Shown: positions 55,729-64,000, counted from the stretch's first letter. The stretch: DNA of 64,000 nucleotides from Aureispira anguillae (GCF_026000115.1 NZ_AP026867.1:6921001-6985000), one strand, 5' to 3'. Program-made: numbers and translations. The notes: a model not told the origin generated them from the letters alone.

Positions 55729-55790
55729 AATTATACCCTTAAAAATAGATTAAATTTACGAGTCAAACTTTTTTAGCCATATACTTTTAC

Positions 55791-55798
55791 TACCTTTG
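55791..55798 (+). promoter_or_regulatory. Candidate -7 element of the cystathionine beta-synthase-like gene
   Basis: TACCTTTG at 55791-55798 matches TAnnTTTG and lies 42 bases before the start codon. A -33 TTTG is not obvious. Confidence 0.5.
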
Positions 55799-55839
55799 TT
55801 ATATATAAACAACTACTTAACAAAACAACGAACAAAAAA

Positions 55840-57204
55840 ATGGCTAAGTATTATAATAACATTTTGGAGACGATTGGTAATACTCCACTTGTTAAGCTGA
55901 ATAAAATTGTAAAGAATGTACCTTGTACAGTATTGGCTAAAGTAGAAACAACGAATCCTGGTAATTCTGTAAAAGATCGTATGGCATTAAAAATGATTGA
56001 AGATGCCGAGAAACGTGGAGATCTAAAACCTGGTGGGACAATTATTGAGTGTACATCTGGTAATACAGGAATGGGAATTGCTATTGCTGCTGTTGTTAAG
56101 GGATATAAGTGTATTTTTACAACTAGTGATAAGCAGTCTAAAGAAAAAATTGACTTATTGCGTGCCGTTGGAGCAGAAGTAATTGTTTGCCCAACTAATG
56201 TGGCTCCTGATGATCCACGCTCTTATTATTCTATAGCAGAGCGTTTAAACAATGAAATCCCCAATTCTTATTGGGCGAACCAGTACGATAATTTATCAAA
56301 CCGTGAAGCGCATTACGAAAGTACAGGACCTGAAATCTGGGAACAAACAGAGGGACAAATTACCCATTTTGTTGTTGGAGTTGGTACAGGTGGTACAATC
56401 TCTGGAGTAGGGAAATACTTAAAAGAAAAAAATCCTAATATCAAGATTTGGGGAATAGATACCTACGGCTCTGTTTTTAAGAAATATCATGAAACAGGTA
56501 TTTTTGATAAAAATGAAATTTACCCTTATATAACAGAAGGGATTGGAGAAGATATTTTGCCTAAAAATGTAGACTTCGAAATTATTGATTTGTTTGAAAA
56601 AGTGACGGATAAAGATGCCGCTATTGCTACTCGTGATTTGGCACGTCTGGAAGGAATCATGGTGGGTAACTCTGCAGGGGCTGCCATTGCAGGTGTTAAT
56701 CAATTGGCAAAGGAGCTAAAAGAGGATGATTTATTAGTTGTATTATTTCATGATCACGGTAGTCGCTATGTTGGCAAAATGTTTAATGATGAATGGATGC
56801 GTGAAAGAGGCTTTTTGGATGATGTAATGACTGTTAAAGATATTATTGCCAAAAAAGAATCAAAAACATTCTTCTCTATAGATGCGAAGCAAACGGTTAA
56901 GGAAGCACTAAAATTAATGAAAGAAAATGACATCTCTCAGATGCCTGTTATGGAGGCTGGGGCTGTTGTTGGTGCTTTGAATGAAAATGATGTATTGACC
57001 TGTTTGTTGGCCAATCCAATAGAAAATAGCGACCAGCAAATTGGCAAAATCATGGTTGATCCTTTCCCTGTTGTAGAGGAAACATTGCCTATTAATAAGT
57101 TGAACCTTTATATCAACAAAAAATCAACCGCAGTAATAGCTGTTGATAAGGCAGGAACAAGTCATATTGTTACCAAGTACGATATTATTCAAGCGATGAA
57201 CTAA
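55840..57204 (+). CDS. Cystathionine beta-synthase / cysteine synthase-type PLP enzyme with CBS domains
   Basis: Encodes 454 residues. It should combine serine (or an activated serine) with homocysteine or sulfide. PLP-binding Lys45 lies in SVKDRMAL; phosphate-site motif TSGNTGMG follows near residues 70-77, and GTGGTISGVG near residue 183. Residues beyond about 340 form two CBS domains (DISQMPVMEAGAVVGALNEND and KSTAVIAVDKAGTSHIVTK), which sense adenosyl ligands in the human enzyme. No neighbouring sulfur gene is present, and it is distinct from the V4R operon enzyme at 16 kb. Confidence 0.93.
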   Translation: MAKYYNNILETIGNTPLVKLNKIVKNVPCTVLAKVETTNPGNSVKDRMALKMIEDAEKRGDLKPGGTIIECTSGNTGMGIAIAAVVKGYKCIFTTSDKQSKEKIDLLRAVGAEVIVCPTNVAPDDPRSYYSIAERLNNEIPNSYWANQYDNLSNREAHYESTGPEIWEQTEGQITHFVVGVGTGGTISGVGKYLKEKNPNIKIWGIDTYGSVFKKYHETGIFDKNEIYPYITEGIGEDILPKNVDFEIIDLFEKVTDKDAAIATRDLARLEGIMVGNSAGAAIAGVNQLAKELKEDDLLVVLFHDHGSRYVGKMFNDEWMRERGFLDDVMTVKDIIAKKESKTFFSIDAKQTVKEALKLMKENDISQMPVMEAGAVVGALNENDVLTCLLANPIENSDQQIGKIMVDPFPVVEETLPINKLNLYINKKSTAVIAVDKAGTSHIVTKYDIIQAMN

Positions 57205-57227
57205 ATTCGTCCGCAATGCTAAAAAAA

Positions 57228-57266
57228 ATGGTGGGTTGAGAAATTTCTCAGCCCACCATTTTTTTT
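57228..57266. terminator. Bidirectional intrinsic terminator
   Basis: A stem of about 15 bp (57228-57243 with 57244-57260, one mismatch) flanked by an A-run and a T-run serves the convergent cystathionine beta-synthase-like and enoyl-CoA hydratase genes. Confidence 0.9.
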
Positions 57267-57278
57267 ACAAGATAGCAA

Positions 57279-58049
57279 TTACTTTTTCTTAGAGGCTAGA
57301 AACTGTACCACTTGTCCCATAATATGACGACTTTCATCGGACATCAACTGTGTGTGCAATAGTTCTAGATCTGTTTCAAAATTGCGGGTCATTTGGTCAA
57401 CTAAACTCGCTTTTAAGGCTTTTTTGGTTTGACGAAATGCTACTGGAGGCAATTTTAAGTATTGTTGGATTTTTGCTTCTGCTTGCGCTAATGTTTGGTC
57501 TAGGTCAACTAACTCATCCACGAGCCCCAATTCTAAGGCTTCTGGTCCCTTCATTAAATAGCCTTCTAATAAATACTGATAAGCCTTGCGTTTACCAATC
57601 CAAAAAGCATAAAGGTGTAAGATACTTTCTCTAGGAGCAATACCTACTGCCATCTCATTCAGACCAATTTGATATTTCTCTCCAATGGCCATCACTCGAT
57701 AGTCGCAAGCGCAAGCCAAGATGCATCCACCAGCAGGGCTATGTCCTGTGATAGCGGCAACCAACGGTTTGCTAAAGGCTAGCATTTCGGCTGCCAATTG
57801 CAAAAAAGATCCCCAAAAATTTCGAATGCCTTCTGAGTCGTAATAAAAAACCTCTAAGAGGTCTACTCCGCCACTAAAAAAATGTGGTTTTCCTGTGAGT
57901 ACAATGCCTCCAATGGTCGTATCTTGCTCAGTCTCTCGGATTAATTGGCGCAACTCATCAATCATAGTTTGATTGAGGACATTTGCCTTGCCACGGTCCA
58001 ATTGGACAACAAGGTAGTTTCCTTTGGAGCTTATGTTTAGTGTTTTCAT
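57279..58049 (-). CDS. Enoyl-CoA hydratase/isomerase family protein
   Basis: Encodes 256 residues, the family norm. The crotonase fold is supported by GGIVLTGKPHFFSGGVDL (oxyanion-hole Gly residues) and AAITGHSPAGGCILACACDYR near residues 100-120. The catalytic Glu pair of classical hydratases is not clearly seen, the second position being a Gly-rich helix, so the exact reaction could be hydration, isomerisation or hydrolysis of an acyl-CoA thioester. Confidence 0.88.
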   Translation of the reverse strand: MKTLNISSKGNYLVVQLDRGKANVLNQTMIDELRQLIRETEQDTTIGGIVLTGKPHFFSGGVDLLEVFYYDSEGIRNFWGSFLQLAAEMLAFSKPLVAAITGHSPAGGCILACACDYRVMAIGEKYQIGLNEMAVGIAPRESILHLYAFWIGKRKAYQYLLEGYLMKGPEALELGLVDELVDLDQTLAQAEAKIQQYLKLPPVAFRQTKKALKASLVDQMTRNFETDLELLHTQLMSDESRHIMGQVVQFLASKKK

Positions 58050-58076
58050 AAAAATAATTGATTGATTTTTGATGGT

Positions 58077-58511
58077 TTAGAGGTCAATTTTGTCTACTCT
58101 ACGTTGGTGGCGACCTCCTTCAAAGTTGGTGTCCAAAAAGGCAGTAACCATTTCTAGTGCAACTGATTCGCTGACGAAGCGAACAGGAATAGCCAATACA
58201 TTCGCATTATTGTGTTGGCGTGCCAACTCTGCTAATTCTTTGGTCCAGCAAAGTGCTGCACGAATTCCTGCATGTTTGTTAACGGTGATGGCTACTCCAT
58301 TTCCACTACCACACATTACAATTCCACAACATGCTTTTTTATCTTGCACATCAGTAGCAACAGGATGTACAAAATCAGGGTAATCTACAGAATCTAGAGA
58401 ATTGGTGCCTTTATTATTAATTGTAAAACCACGTTCTTTTAAAAGGTTCATTACCGCTTCTTTGTAATCAAAGCCAGCATGGTCACAACCCAATGCAATC
58501 ACTTTTTCCAT
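58077..58511 (-). CDS. rpiB: Ribose 5-phosphate isomerase B
   Basis: Encodes 144 residues from the ATG at 58511; an in-frame start further upstream is unlike the family. It interconverts ribose 5-phosphate and ribulose 5-phosphate. Motifs: MEKVIALGCDHAGFDYKE at the N-terminus, ATDVQDKKACCGIVMCGSGNG (active-site Cys region), and RAALCWTKELAELARQHNNANVLAIP. Length 140-150 fits. 27 bases downstream of its stop lies the start of the enoyl-CoA hydratase gene, so they may be co-transcribed. Confidence 0.95.
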   Translation of the reverse strand: MEKVIALGCDHAGFDYKEAVMNLLKERGFTINNKGTNSLDSVDYPDFVHPVATDVQDKKACCGIVMCGSGNGVAITVNKHAGIRAALCWTKELAELARQHNNANVLAIPVRFVSESVALEMVTAFLDTNFEGGRHQRRVDKIDL

Positions 58512-58991
58512 TTTTATTAGTAATTTAGTAAGTTCTTTAATAAATCGTATCTGTGTATAGGGCAAACAATGGGTTGGATTATAAACTATATATTATATCA
58601 ATACCAACAGCATTGCATGAATAGTAGGCAGTTTCAAATTATTATATTCTTAAAAAAATTACTGTCTACCAAGGTTTTATCCTATACTAAAAAATCAACT
58701 ACTATGGAGTTAGATGATTTGCCAGAGTACAATTGTATTATTGAAATTGTTTAACGATTCCAAAATTGGATTTCGACATTAGAAATTTTAACCACGAAGT
58801 TGTTTAAAAATGGAGTTTTGTTGAACTGAGCCTATGGCGAACTCACGTAAGTATAATGAGTACACTCCGAAGGAGCACGAAGTAAAAATTAGCTTTAGTT
58901 TCGCTGATTTTACAATTCATTAGCGACGTAAGGCTATTAGCTTTGTTGATTTCCAGTTCTTAAACAACTTCCTCACAAAAATAGATAAAAA
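58512..58991. other. Spacer with GCTA-rich repeat-like sequence
   Basis: About 480 bases. A weak plus-strand frame (58569-58754) is not convincing. The part 58800-58980 repeats motifs such as CTGATTTTACAATTCATTAGCG, GGCTATTAGC and TTGTTGATTT, resembling the GCTA-rich spacers elsewhere. Confidence 0.35.
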
Positions 58992-59378
58992 ATGAGACTA
59001 TTAAATGTATTTGTTGCTAGCTTATTTAGCTTAACCTTATTTATTGCTTGTAGTAGTGCACCGCAAGAGGGAGTAAACTTATTATCTTGCAAAAAGTTTG
59101 AGCAAAAAATGAAAGAAACAGATGCTGTGCAATTAGTAGATGTTCGCACACCAGAAGAATTTGATGGAGGGACAATAGGCACTGCCATCAATATTGATTT
59201 TTATAGCGATGATTTTAAGGCTAGAATCGCTAAACTAGATACGGAACGCCCTTTATTTATCTTTTGTGCAAGAGGCGGCCGCAGTGGTGAAGCTAGCAGT
59301 ATTTGCAAAGAGTTGGGATTTAAGACTATTTATGATTTAGATGGTGGATACATTGCATGGAGCCAGTACAAGCGCTAG
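58992..59378 (+). CDS. Rhodanese-like lipoprotein
   Basis: Encodes 128 residues. Lipobox Phe-Ile-Ala-Cys near residue 20 makes it a lipoprotein; a single rhodanese domain follows. VDVRTPEEFDGGTIGTAINIDF is the N-terminal motif, and the active-site loop reads CARGGRSG (Cys near residue 97), the length expected for a sulfurtransferase. It may accept sulfane sulfur from thiosulfate or other donors in the periplasm. It converges with the FtsE-like gene, stops 1 base apart. Confidence 0.9.
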   Translation: MRLLNVFVASLFSLTLFIACSSAPQEGVNLLSCKKFEQKMKETDAVQLVDVRTPEEFDGGTIGTAINIDFYSDDFKARIAKLDTERPLFIFCARGGRSGEASSICKELGFKTIYDLDGGYIAWSQYKR

Positions 59379-59379
59379 C

Positions 59380-60078
59380 CTATTCGATTTCTTCAATGGT
59401 ATTGTTTTGACAAAGCAATATTTTATCTACATCTAATAATTGTGGTATTTTATTGTTGACCGTAGCAAGAATGACCGCAATGTTATGATCTTGTGCATAT
59501 TGATATATAAAATTCAATATTTCTTGTGCAGCCTGCACATCTAAATGTTGTACAGGAGCATCAACTAATAAGATGGAAGGGGCATTCAATAAAGCACGAC
59601 CAATTAATGTTTTTAGGTATTCTTTCTTTGTTAATTGGTCTGTTTTTTGATTTTTTAAATGCTCGATCCCCAAAAGTGCCAAAATTTGTTGGATTCGTGC
59701 TGATTTGTTGGCTGCGTCGCTCCAATCCGTAACACTTAGGACAAAGTCAAAGTTTTGAAGGACGGATAGTTTGGGGTCTAGCGGAAATGTATCGCTAATA
59801 ATGCCTATTTTTCTTCTTAAATAGGGCAAGGTATTGGAGTCAATTTGATGAACTAGTATCTCATCTACCACAATATTACCTTGTTGGATAGGTAGTTGTC
59901 CATAGATGCTTTGAAGTAGGCTGCTTTTTCCACTACCAGTGTTTCCCAATAAACAAACAAAATCACCTTTTCGGATAGAAAAGTTAAGGTCTTTTAATAT
60001 TAAACTGTTGTTTCTAATAATAGAAACATTGAGGAATTGGATAAAAAAATTGTTTGGCATAGAATAAAAATTATGCAT
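59380..60078 (-). CDS. FtsE-like ABC ATPase with degenerate motifs
   Basis: Encodes 232 residues (226 if the ATG at 60060 is used). The fold and length fit FtsE-type ATPases of cell division. Walker A GNTGSGKS (45-52) is intact. However, the ABC signature LSGGE is replaced by LTKKE (149-153), the Walker B pair is Asp-Ala (173-174) instead of Asp-Glu, and the H-loop His is replaced by Val207. The Q-loop also lacks its Gln. It should bind ATP but may not hydrolyse it well; a mechanical or regulatory role is possible. No FtsX gene is adjacent. Confidence 0.8.
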   Translation of the reverse strand: MHNFYSMPNNFFIQFLNVSIIRNNSLILKDLNFSIRKGDFVCLLGNTGSGKSSLLQSIYGQLPIQQGNIVVDEILVHQIDSNTLPYLRRKIGIISDTFPLDPKLSVLQNFDFVLSVTDWSDAANKSARIQQILALLGIEHLKNQKTDQLTKKEYLKTLIGRALLNAPSILLVDAPVQHLDVQAAQEILNFIYQYAQDHNIAVILATVNNKIPQLLDVDKILLCQNNTIEEIE

Positions 60079-60234
60079 AAATTTAATCTGTTGTTAGGAA
60101 TTATCAATATAATTCACTTACTTTTGTCTTAAGAGTTTTTTCTTTTGGAAAGAATGAAAATAAAAAATAAACACACACAAACATATACTAAATCCAATAT
60201 TTATAATATATAACAAAGAAAAAATGCCCAAGAA

Positions 60235-60660
60235 ATGAAGCTAAGAGTTTACATAACATTACTATTTTGCTGGATTGGAATGGGCACAGGGTTTTGTCAA
60301 GTTTCAAAAACGCTTCACCAGACATTTACACTTGATGCCGCAGAGAAAGTTAACATCAATGTGGTGGCAAAAAAAATAGAAATGAAAGAAACCAAGGGGT
60401 CTCGTATCTTGGTTGAAACAAAAGTTACCATTTCACTTCCTAATGATCGTCTTCTTGATTTTGTTTGCAACAGCGGTCGGTATGATTTAACAAAAACAAT
60501 GGATGCTACAACTAGAGAAATAACCATCTCTTCTAAAAAAACCAATGATGTTATTGTTGTTAAGGGGGAGGAATGTATTGAGGTATTGGAATATGTAATT
60601 TATATGCCAGCAAGTGTGAAATTTATCAATAATAGTACGCTAGTAGACGGAAAAGAATAA
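60235..60660 (+). CDS. Small exported protein, paralog 1
   Basis: Encodes 141 residues with a signal peptide ending near Gly-Phe-Cys-Gln (residue 22). A TACTTTTG box at 60119-60126 may be its -7 element. The mature part shares an alignable layout with the gene at 61065: KETKGSRI, F(V/L)-NSGRYxL, an ITISxKK segment, VxKGEEC, and YVxYxPASVKF. It looks like a small beta-rich secreted domain; a single Cys in the GEEC motif is conserved. Family not recognised. Confidence 0.75.
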   Translation: MKLRVYITLLFCWIGMGTGFCQVSKTLHQTFTLDAAEKVNINVVAKKIEMKETKGSRILVETKVTISLPNDRLLDFVCNSGRYDLTKTMDATTREITISSKKTNDVIVVKGEECIEVLEYVIYMPASVKFINNSTLVDGKE

Positions 60661-60699
60661 TTAATATATAAAGTTTTTTATTTTGTAAATACTGCAAAA

Positions 60700-60734
60700 G
60701 ACCTTCAACAATATTGTTGAAGGTCTTTTTTTTT
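60700..60734 (+). terminator. Intrinsic terminator of paralog 1
   Basis: A 13-bp perfect palindromic stem (60700-60712 with 60713-60725) with no unpaired loop in the linear sequence is followed by a T-run. Confidence 0.9.
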
Positions 60735-60946
60735 ACTTTTTATTTGTCAAAATAAAAGAAATAGCAATTTTTTTGAAAAAAACTAAAACAGCAATGAAAA
60801 TAAAAATGCCAATTTAATTTGGTGTTAAATTGATATTAAGGAATAAAAGCGCACAATTGCTCTAAAATGTAAAATAGAGAATGGATTTGGCTTTCTAAGT
60901 TGTTGCTGGTCAGATTACTAAAAAGGAGTTAAGTTAAAAATGCACT

Positions 60947-60976
60947 TGTTTTTTTAATGTTAATAGCTTATCTTTG
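60947..60976 (+). promoter_or_regulatory. Promoter of paralog 2
   Basis: TTG at 60947 and TATCTTTG at 60969-60976 are 19 bases apart, matching the Bacteroidota consensus. It also argues against an earlier start codon (60957) for the downstream gene. Confidence 0.75.
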
Positions 60977-61064
60977 CAGATGTGTTCCTAAAGAACCTGA
61001 CCTCACTTCCAATTGTTATTCGTTATTCCCTAAAATTTTTACACCAAGTAGAATTATTACTATC

Positions 61065-61487
61065 ATGAAATTCTTTATTATTGTTTTCTTTGCTTTTGTA
61101 TTTTCTAGTAATCTATCAGCACAAGCAACAGCTTCTGCTAATGAAACGATTACTGTATCTAATATCTCAACCATCAATTTGGATTTAGATTCAGATAATA
61201 TTGAAATCAAGGAAACAAAAGGAAGTAGGGTTATTATTGAGTCTCATATTACTCTAGAGACGATTAACAATACAACTTTGTTAGAGTTTTTGGTTAATTC
61301 TGGTCGTTATGCTTTGAAGAATGAAGCGGATGCTTCTACGCAAACTTTAACAATTACTCGTAAAAAAGTAAGTAACGTATTGTTAATAAAGGGAGAGGAA
61401 TGTAAAGAGACAGTGCGTTATGTTGTTTTAGTACCTGCTTCTGTTAAATTTGTAAACACTAGTTCTTCTACTGCAAGTATTAAATAA
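61065..61487 (+). CDS. Small exported protein, paralog 2
   Basis: Encodes 140 residues with a signal peptide (MKFFIIVFFAFVFSSNLSAQ). The frame is open to 60957, but the promoter lies inside that stretch. It is a paralog of the 60235 protein: the shared features include KETKGSR, NSGRY, the ITRKK segment, KGEEC and VPASVKFVN. Both have their own promoter and terminator, so they are separate transcription units from an old duplication. Function unknown; likely secreted or outer-surface. Confidence 0.75.
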   Translation: MKFFIIVFFAFVFSSNLSAQATASANETITVSNISTINLDLDSDNIEIKETKGSRVIIESHITLETINNTTLLEFLVNSGRYALKNEADASTQTLTITRKKVSNVLLIKGEECKETVRYVVLVPASVKFVNTSSSTASIK

Positions 61488-61510
61488 AAGAATTTCTACT
61501 CTATATATTA

Positions 61511-61552
61511 AATCCATCCTTGATCAATCAAGGATGGATTTTTTTTTTGCTT
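61511..61552 (+). terminator. Intrinsic terminator of paralog 2
   Basis: A 13-bp perfect stem (61511-61523 with 61528-61540) with a 4-base loop is followed by a T-run. Confidence 0.92.
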
Positions 61553-61864
61553 CTTTAGTTATAAATAGCGAGCTAATCTAATAAATACTCCGCAAATCTA
61601 ATATAAGTTGGTATCGAACAGTTATGCCTCATTCTAAATTAGAATACAACTATTTTTATTATGGAATAGGATCTGTTTCAGAATATATAGAAGGTGTATT
61701 TTGTTGGCAATGAACTTAGTGTATTTTGGTTTTGTTGTTTAATTTAAAGTTTGCCTAGACAACAACGAAAAAAAAAAATCATAAGATCGCAACAAAATTT
61801 AAATATTGGGGTTTAATATGTATCTTTGAATGATAGTTTTACTATTTTTTAATTAAGTGTTGCT
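61553..61864. other. AT-rich spacer upstream of the exporter genes
   Basis: About 310 bases with no ORF. TATCTTTG at 61821-61828 is a candidate -7 element 37 bases before the exporter start. The ATACTCCGC motif near 61585 matches part of the inverted-repeat family. Confidence 0.45.
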
Positions 61865-63601
61865 ATGAGTGTAGTAAAAAAACATCCCCTTAAGCGTTTT
61901 TTCCGCCTATTAGAGTTGGATCGAAAAGATATTGTATACATATATATATATGCAATTTTTGAAGGTCTTATTAGTTTGACCATTCCTGTCGGCATTCAGG
62001 CAATTATTAATTTGATTGCCCTTAATCAGTTTTCTTCTTCTTGGATGTTGCTAACCTTTGTGGTAGCATTAGGAACAGCCATAGCAGGAGCAATGAAGTT
62101 GATGCAACATATTATAACAGAGACGATTCAACAACGAATATTTACTCGTTCAGCTTTTGATTTTGCTTATAGAATCCCTAGGTTGCAAATGGAGGCAATT
62201 AAGGAAGAATATGCACCAGAGTTAATTAATCGTTTCTTTGATACGCTATCTATTCAGAAAGGGATTCCTAAAGTATTGGTAGATCTCTCTGCTGCATCTT
62301 TACAGATCTTCTTTGGGTTGATCTTACTTTCCTTGTATCATCCTTTTTTTGTAGCATTTGGTTGTGTCTTATTGGCACTCATTGTTCTTCTGGTTGTCAG
62401 TAGTTTTTCTCCAGGTTTATCCACTAGCTTGCAAGAGTCAAAGTATAAATATAAGGTAGCTTATTGGTTGGAAGAGCTTGGTCGTACTATGGGGTCTTTT
62501 AAATTGGCAGGAAGAACCCAATATCCCATAGAAAGAACGGATGAATTGGTAGGGGGGTATTTACAATATAGAAAAAAGCATTTTAGTGTTGTAAAAGTTC
62601 AGATTATTAGTGTTGTTATCCTCAAAACATTGGCGACAGCAGCACTATTATTAATTGGAGGCATCTTGGTGATTAATAATGAAATGAATGTTGGGCAATT
62701 TGTGGCTTCAGAGATTGTTATCATTATTGTTCTAAATGCGTTGGATAAGATTGTAATGGGTATGGAAACAATTTTTGATTTACTCACAGCAGTTGAAAAA
62801 ATAGGGGTGGTAACGGATTTACCCTTAGAGGATGAGTCAGGCATTGATTTTGAAGAAATTCATTGTGAAAATGGAATCTCAATTCATGTCGATAATTTGA
62901 CTTATGTATTGGGCGAACACCAACACAAAATACTAGAAAATATTAATTTAAATATCAAATCTGGAGAACGGATTTGTATTGTTGGCTCTAATGCTTCTGG
63001 TAAGTCAACCCTAATCAGAATTATTATGGGGTGGTATGATAATTTTAGAGGAACCATTTCTTATAATGATATTCCCCGTAAGAATATTAATATTGCAAGT
63101 TTGCGTTCTTATATGGGAGATCATGTATCAGAGGAGCATTTATTTCATGGAACACTTGCTCAAAACATCTCTATGGGGCGCCCAGATGTATCAATCCAAG
63201 AGGTAATCAAAGTCTGCCAGAAGGTGAATCTATCTGATTATATCAAAAGTCAACCCGAAGGACTTAATACGATCATTACCTCAGATGGGCAGAATGTTCC
63301 GCAGAGTGTTATCAAGAAAATTATTTTGGCTAGATGTATTGTCGATTTGCCTAAGTTGGTTGTCACCGAACCATTGCTTGCTGGTCTGGATAATACTGAT
63401 GCTATGCAAATGATTGATTTATTAACCAACAAACAAAATTCTTGGACGTTGATTGCTGTAACGAGAAGTGCCCAAATGGCAAAATCCTGTGATCGAATTA
63501 TTGTAATGGATAAAGGACAAATTACATTTAAGGGAACCTATGAAGAGCTGGAACAAGAGGCGTATTTTGAGCAGTTATTTGATGATATAATAAAAGAGTA
63601 A
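61865..63601 (+). CDS. Type I secretion-like ABC exporter (fused membrane and ATPase domains), degenerate ATPase
   Basis: Encodes 578 residues. Six membrane segments lie in residues 25-310, and the ATPase domain covers about 335-578. Walker A GSNASGKS (374-381) is intact. The signature is degenerate (VPQSV at 478-482 instead of LSGGQ), the Walker B Asp is Thr501 while Glu502 remains, and the H-loop His is Thr533. The peptidase domain of bacteriocin exporters is absent. The HlyD-type gene 3 bases downstream indicates a periplasm-spanning export system, with an unknown substrate. Confidence 0.85.
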   Translation: MSVVKKHPLKRFFRLLELDRKDIVYIYIYAIFEGLISLTIPVGIQAIINLIALNQFSSSWMLLTFVVALGTAIAGAMKLMQHIITETIQQRIFTRSAFDFAYRIPRLQMEAIKEEYAPELINRFFDTLSIQKGIPKVLVDLSAASLQIFFGLILLSLYHPFFVAFGCVLLALIVLLVVSSFSPGLSTSLQESKYKYKVAYWLEELGRTMGSFKLAGRTQYPIERTDELVGGYLQYRKKHFSVVKVQIISVVILKTLATAALLLIGGILVINNEMNVGQFVASEIVIIIVLNALDKIVMGMETIFDLLTAVEKIGVVTDLPLEDESGIDFEEIHCENGISIHVDNLTYVLGEHQHKILENINLNIKSGERICIVGSNASGKSTLIRIIMGWYDNFRGTISYNDIPRKNINIASLRSYMGDHVSEEHLFHGTLAQNISMGRPDVSIQEVIKVCQKVNLSDYIKSQPEGLNTIITSDGQNVPQSVIKKIILARCIVDLPKLVVTEPLLAGLDNTDAMQMIDLLTNKQNSWTLIAVTRSAQMAKSCDRIIVMDKGQITFKGTYEELEQEAYFEQLFDDIIKE

Positions 63602-63604
63602 GTA

Positions 63605-64000
63605 ATGTTAAATATATCAGAGAACAGAATCGAAAATAAAGGTTTAGAGGACTATCCTGCCTTTAAAAAAGTTACACAGTTAAATACCGCTCGAAAACTG
63701 GCGCATTGGGTCATTATCTTTTTTGTATTATTGGTGGTTATTTTGATGTTGCCCTGGACGCAACATATTGTTACCAAGGGAAAAGTAACGACCTTAAAAC
63801 CTGAACATCGCCCGCAAAGCGTTTATAGCGTCATTTCGGGTAAAATAGATCGATGGTATGTGCAAGAAGGGGAGTCGGTCGAAAAAGGAGATACCTTGGC
63901 TTTTTTATCAGAGGTAAAAGCAGGCTATTTTGATCCTGAATTATTAAGAAGGACACAAGATCAGGTCAATGCAAAACACGCTGCTAGAGAGGCGTACAAT
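63605..64000 (+). CDS. HlyD-family membrane fusion protein, 5' part cut by the window end
   Basis: An ATG at 63605 opens a frame to the last base (132 codons shown). It has a short cytoplasmic tail, one membrane helix (near residues 33-50, VIIFFVLLVVILMLPW), then PQSVYSVISGKIDRWYVQEGESVEKGDTLAFL, the lipoyl-like half-motif typical of HlyD adaptors. It bridges the inner-membrane exporter and an outer-membrane channel. It starts 3 bases after the exporter stop and is in the same operon. The 3' end lies outside the window. Confidence 0.92.
   Translation, partial: MLNISENRIENKGLEDYPAFKKVTQLNTARKLAHWVIIFFVLLVVILMLPWTQHIVTKGKVTTLKPEHRPQSVYSVISGKIDRWYVQEGESVEKGDTLAFLSEVKAGYFDPELLRRTQDQVNAKHAAREAYN

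Noticed and set aside
58569-58754. 61-codon plus-strand frame
   Set aside because: Composition is that of translated AT-rich spacer, and no ribosome binding site or homology is evident.

Overview
The window looks like a chromosomal segment of a low-GC marine-type Bacteroidota, most likely class Saprospiria; an Aureispira-like genus is a guess from gene style and was not verified. Supporting signs are a PorP/SprF protein next to a PorE-type OmpA protein (type IX secretion), WbqC, DUF2007, DUF2167 and MbnP/MbnH family proteins, many lipoproteins, and several promoters of the Bacteroidota form TTTG-N19/20-TAnnTTTG. There is no phage, IS element, CRISPR array or rRNA operon. Most of the window is ordinary housekeeping and hypothetical genes separated by AT-rich spacers.

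Layout. 1-5 kb: a tiny exported Cys-rich protein, an exported alpha/beta hydrolase, thrS and a FemAB-like acyltransferase. 5-10.6 kb: an acidic repeat protein, a leucine-rich-repeat lipoprotein, a quinone oxidoreductase-like enzyme, and a lipase/nucleoid-protein pair. 10.7-16 kb: a DUF2167 membrane protein, a SnoaL-like/HxlR divergent pair, a Crp/Fnr regulator with an unknown protein, and radA. 16-18.8 kb: a tight five-gene minus-strand operon with two V4R-like proteins, a cysteine desulfurase-like enzyme and two small unknown proteins. 19.4-25 kb: a membrane protein, then a priA / HI0933-type flavoprotein / YiiX-like hydrolase / exonuclease run. 25-33 kb: a fatty acid desaturase, a PlsC acyltransferase, a solitary cytochrome oxidase subunit III, a large AsmA-like protein and two identical tRNA-Val genes. 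33-43 kb: a lipoprotein with a zinc-protease motif, WbqC, the PorP + PorE-like pair, and two large helical unknown proteins.

43-50 kb: a TPR protein, an MFS transporter, a DUF2007 protein, a sterol-desaturase-family protein, an outer-membrane barrel and an acyl-CoA dehydrogenase. 50.7-53.3 kb: a promoter-led locus for copper-linked chemistry (a Cys-containing small membrane protein, an MbnP-like lipoprotein and an MbnH/MauG-like di-heme enzyme). 54-55.3 kb: about 1.3 kb with no convincing gene but with a good promoter, strong hairpins and two intrinsic terminators, probably one or two noncoding RNAs. 55-64 kb: a cystathionine beta-synthase-like enzyme, an enoyl-CoA hydratase, rpiB, a rhodanese lipoprotein, an FtsE-like ATPase with degenerate motifs, two paralogous small exported proteins, and an exporter ABC protein with a degenerate ATPase followed by an HlyD-type adaptor cut by the window end.

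The best candidates for something undescribed are the V4R/cysteine-desulfurase operon, the 54-55 kb RNA region, and the two Walker-A-only ABC proteins within 5 kb of each other. All functional calls come from reading motifs by eye; no database search was run.
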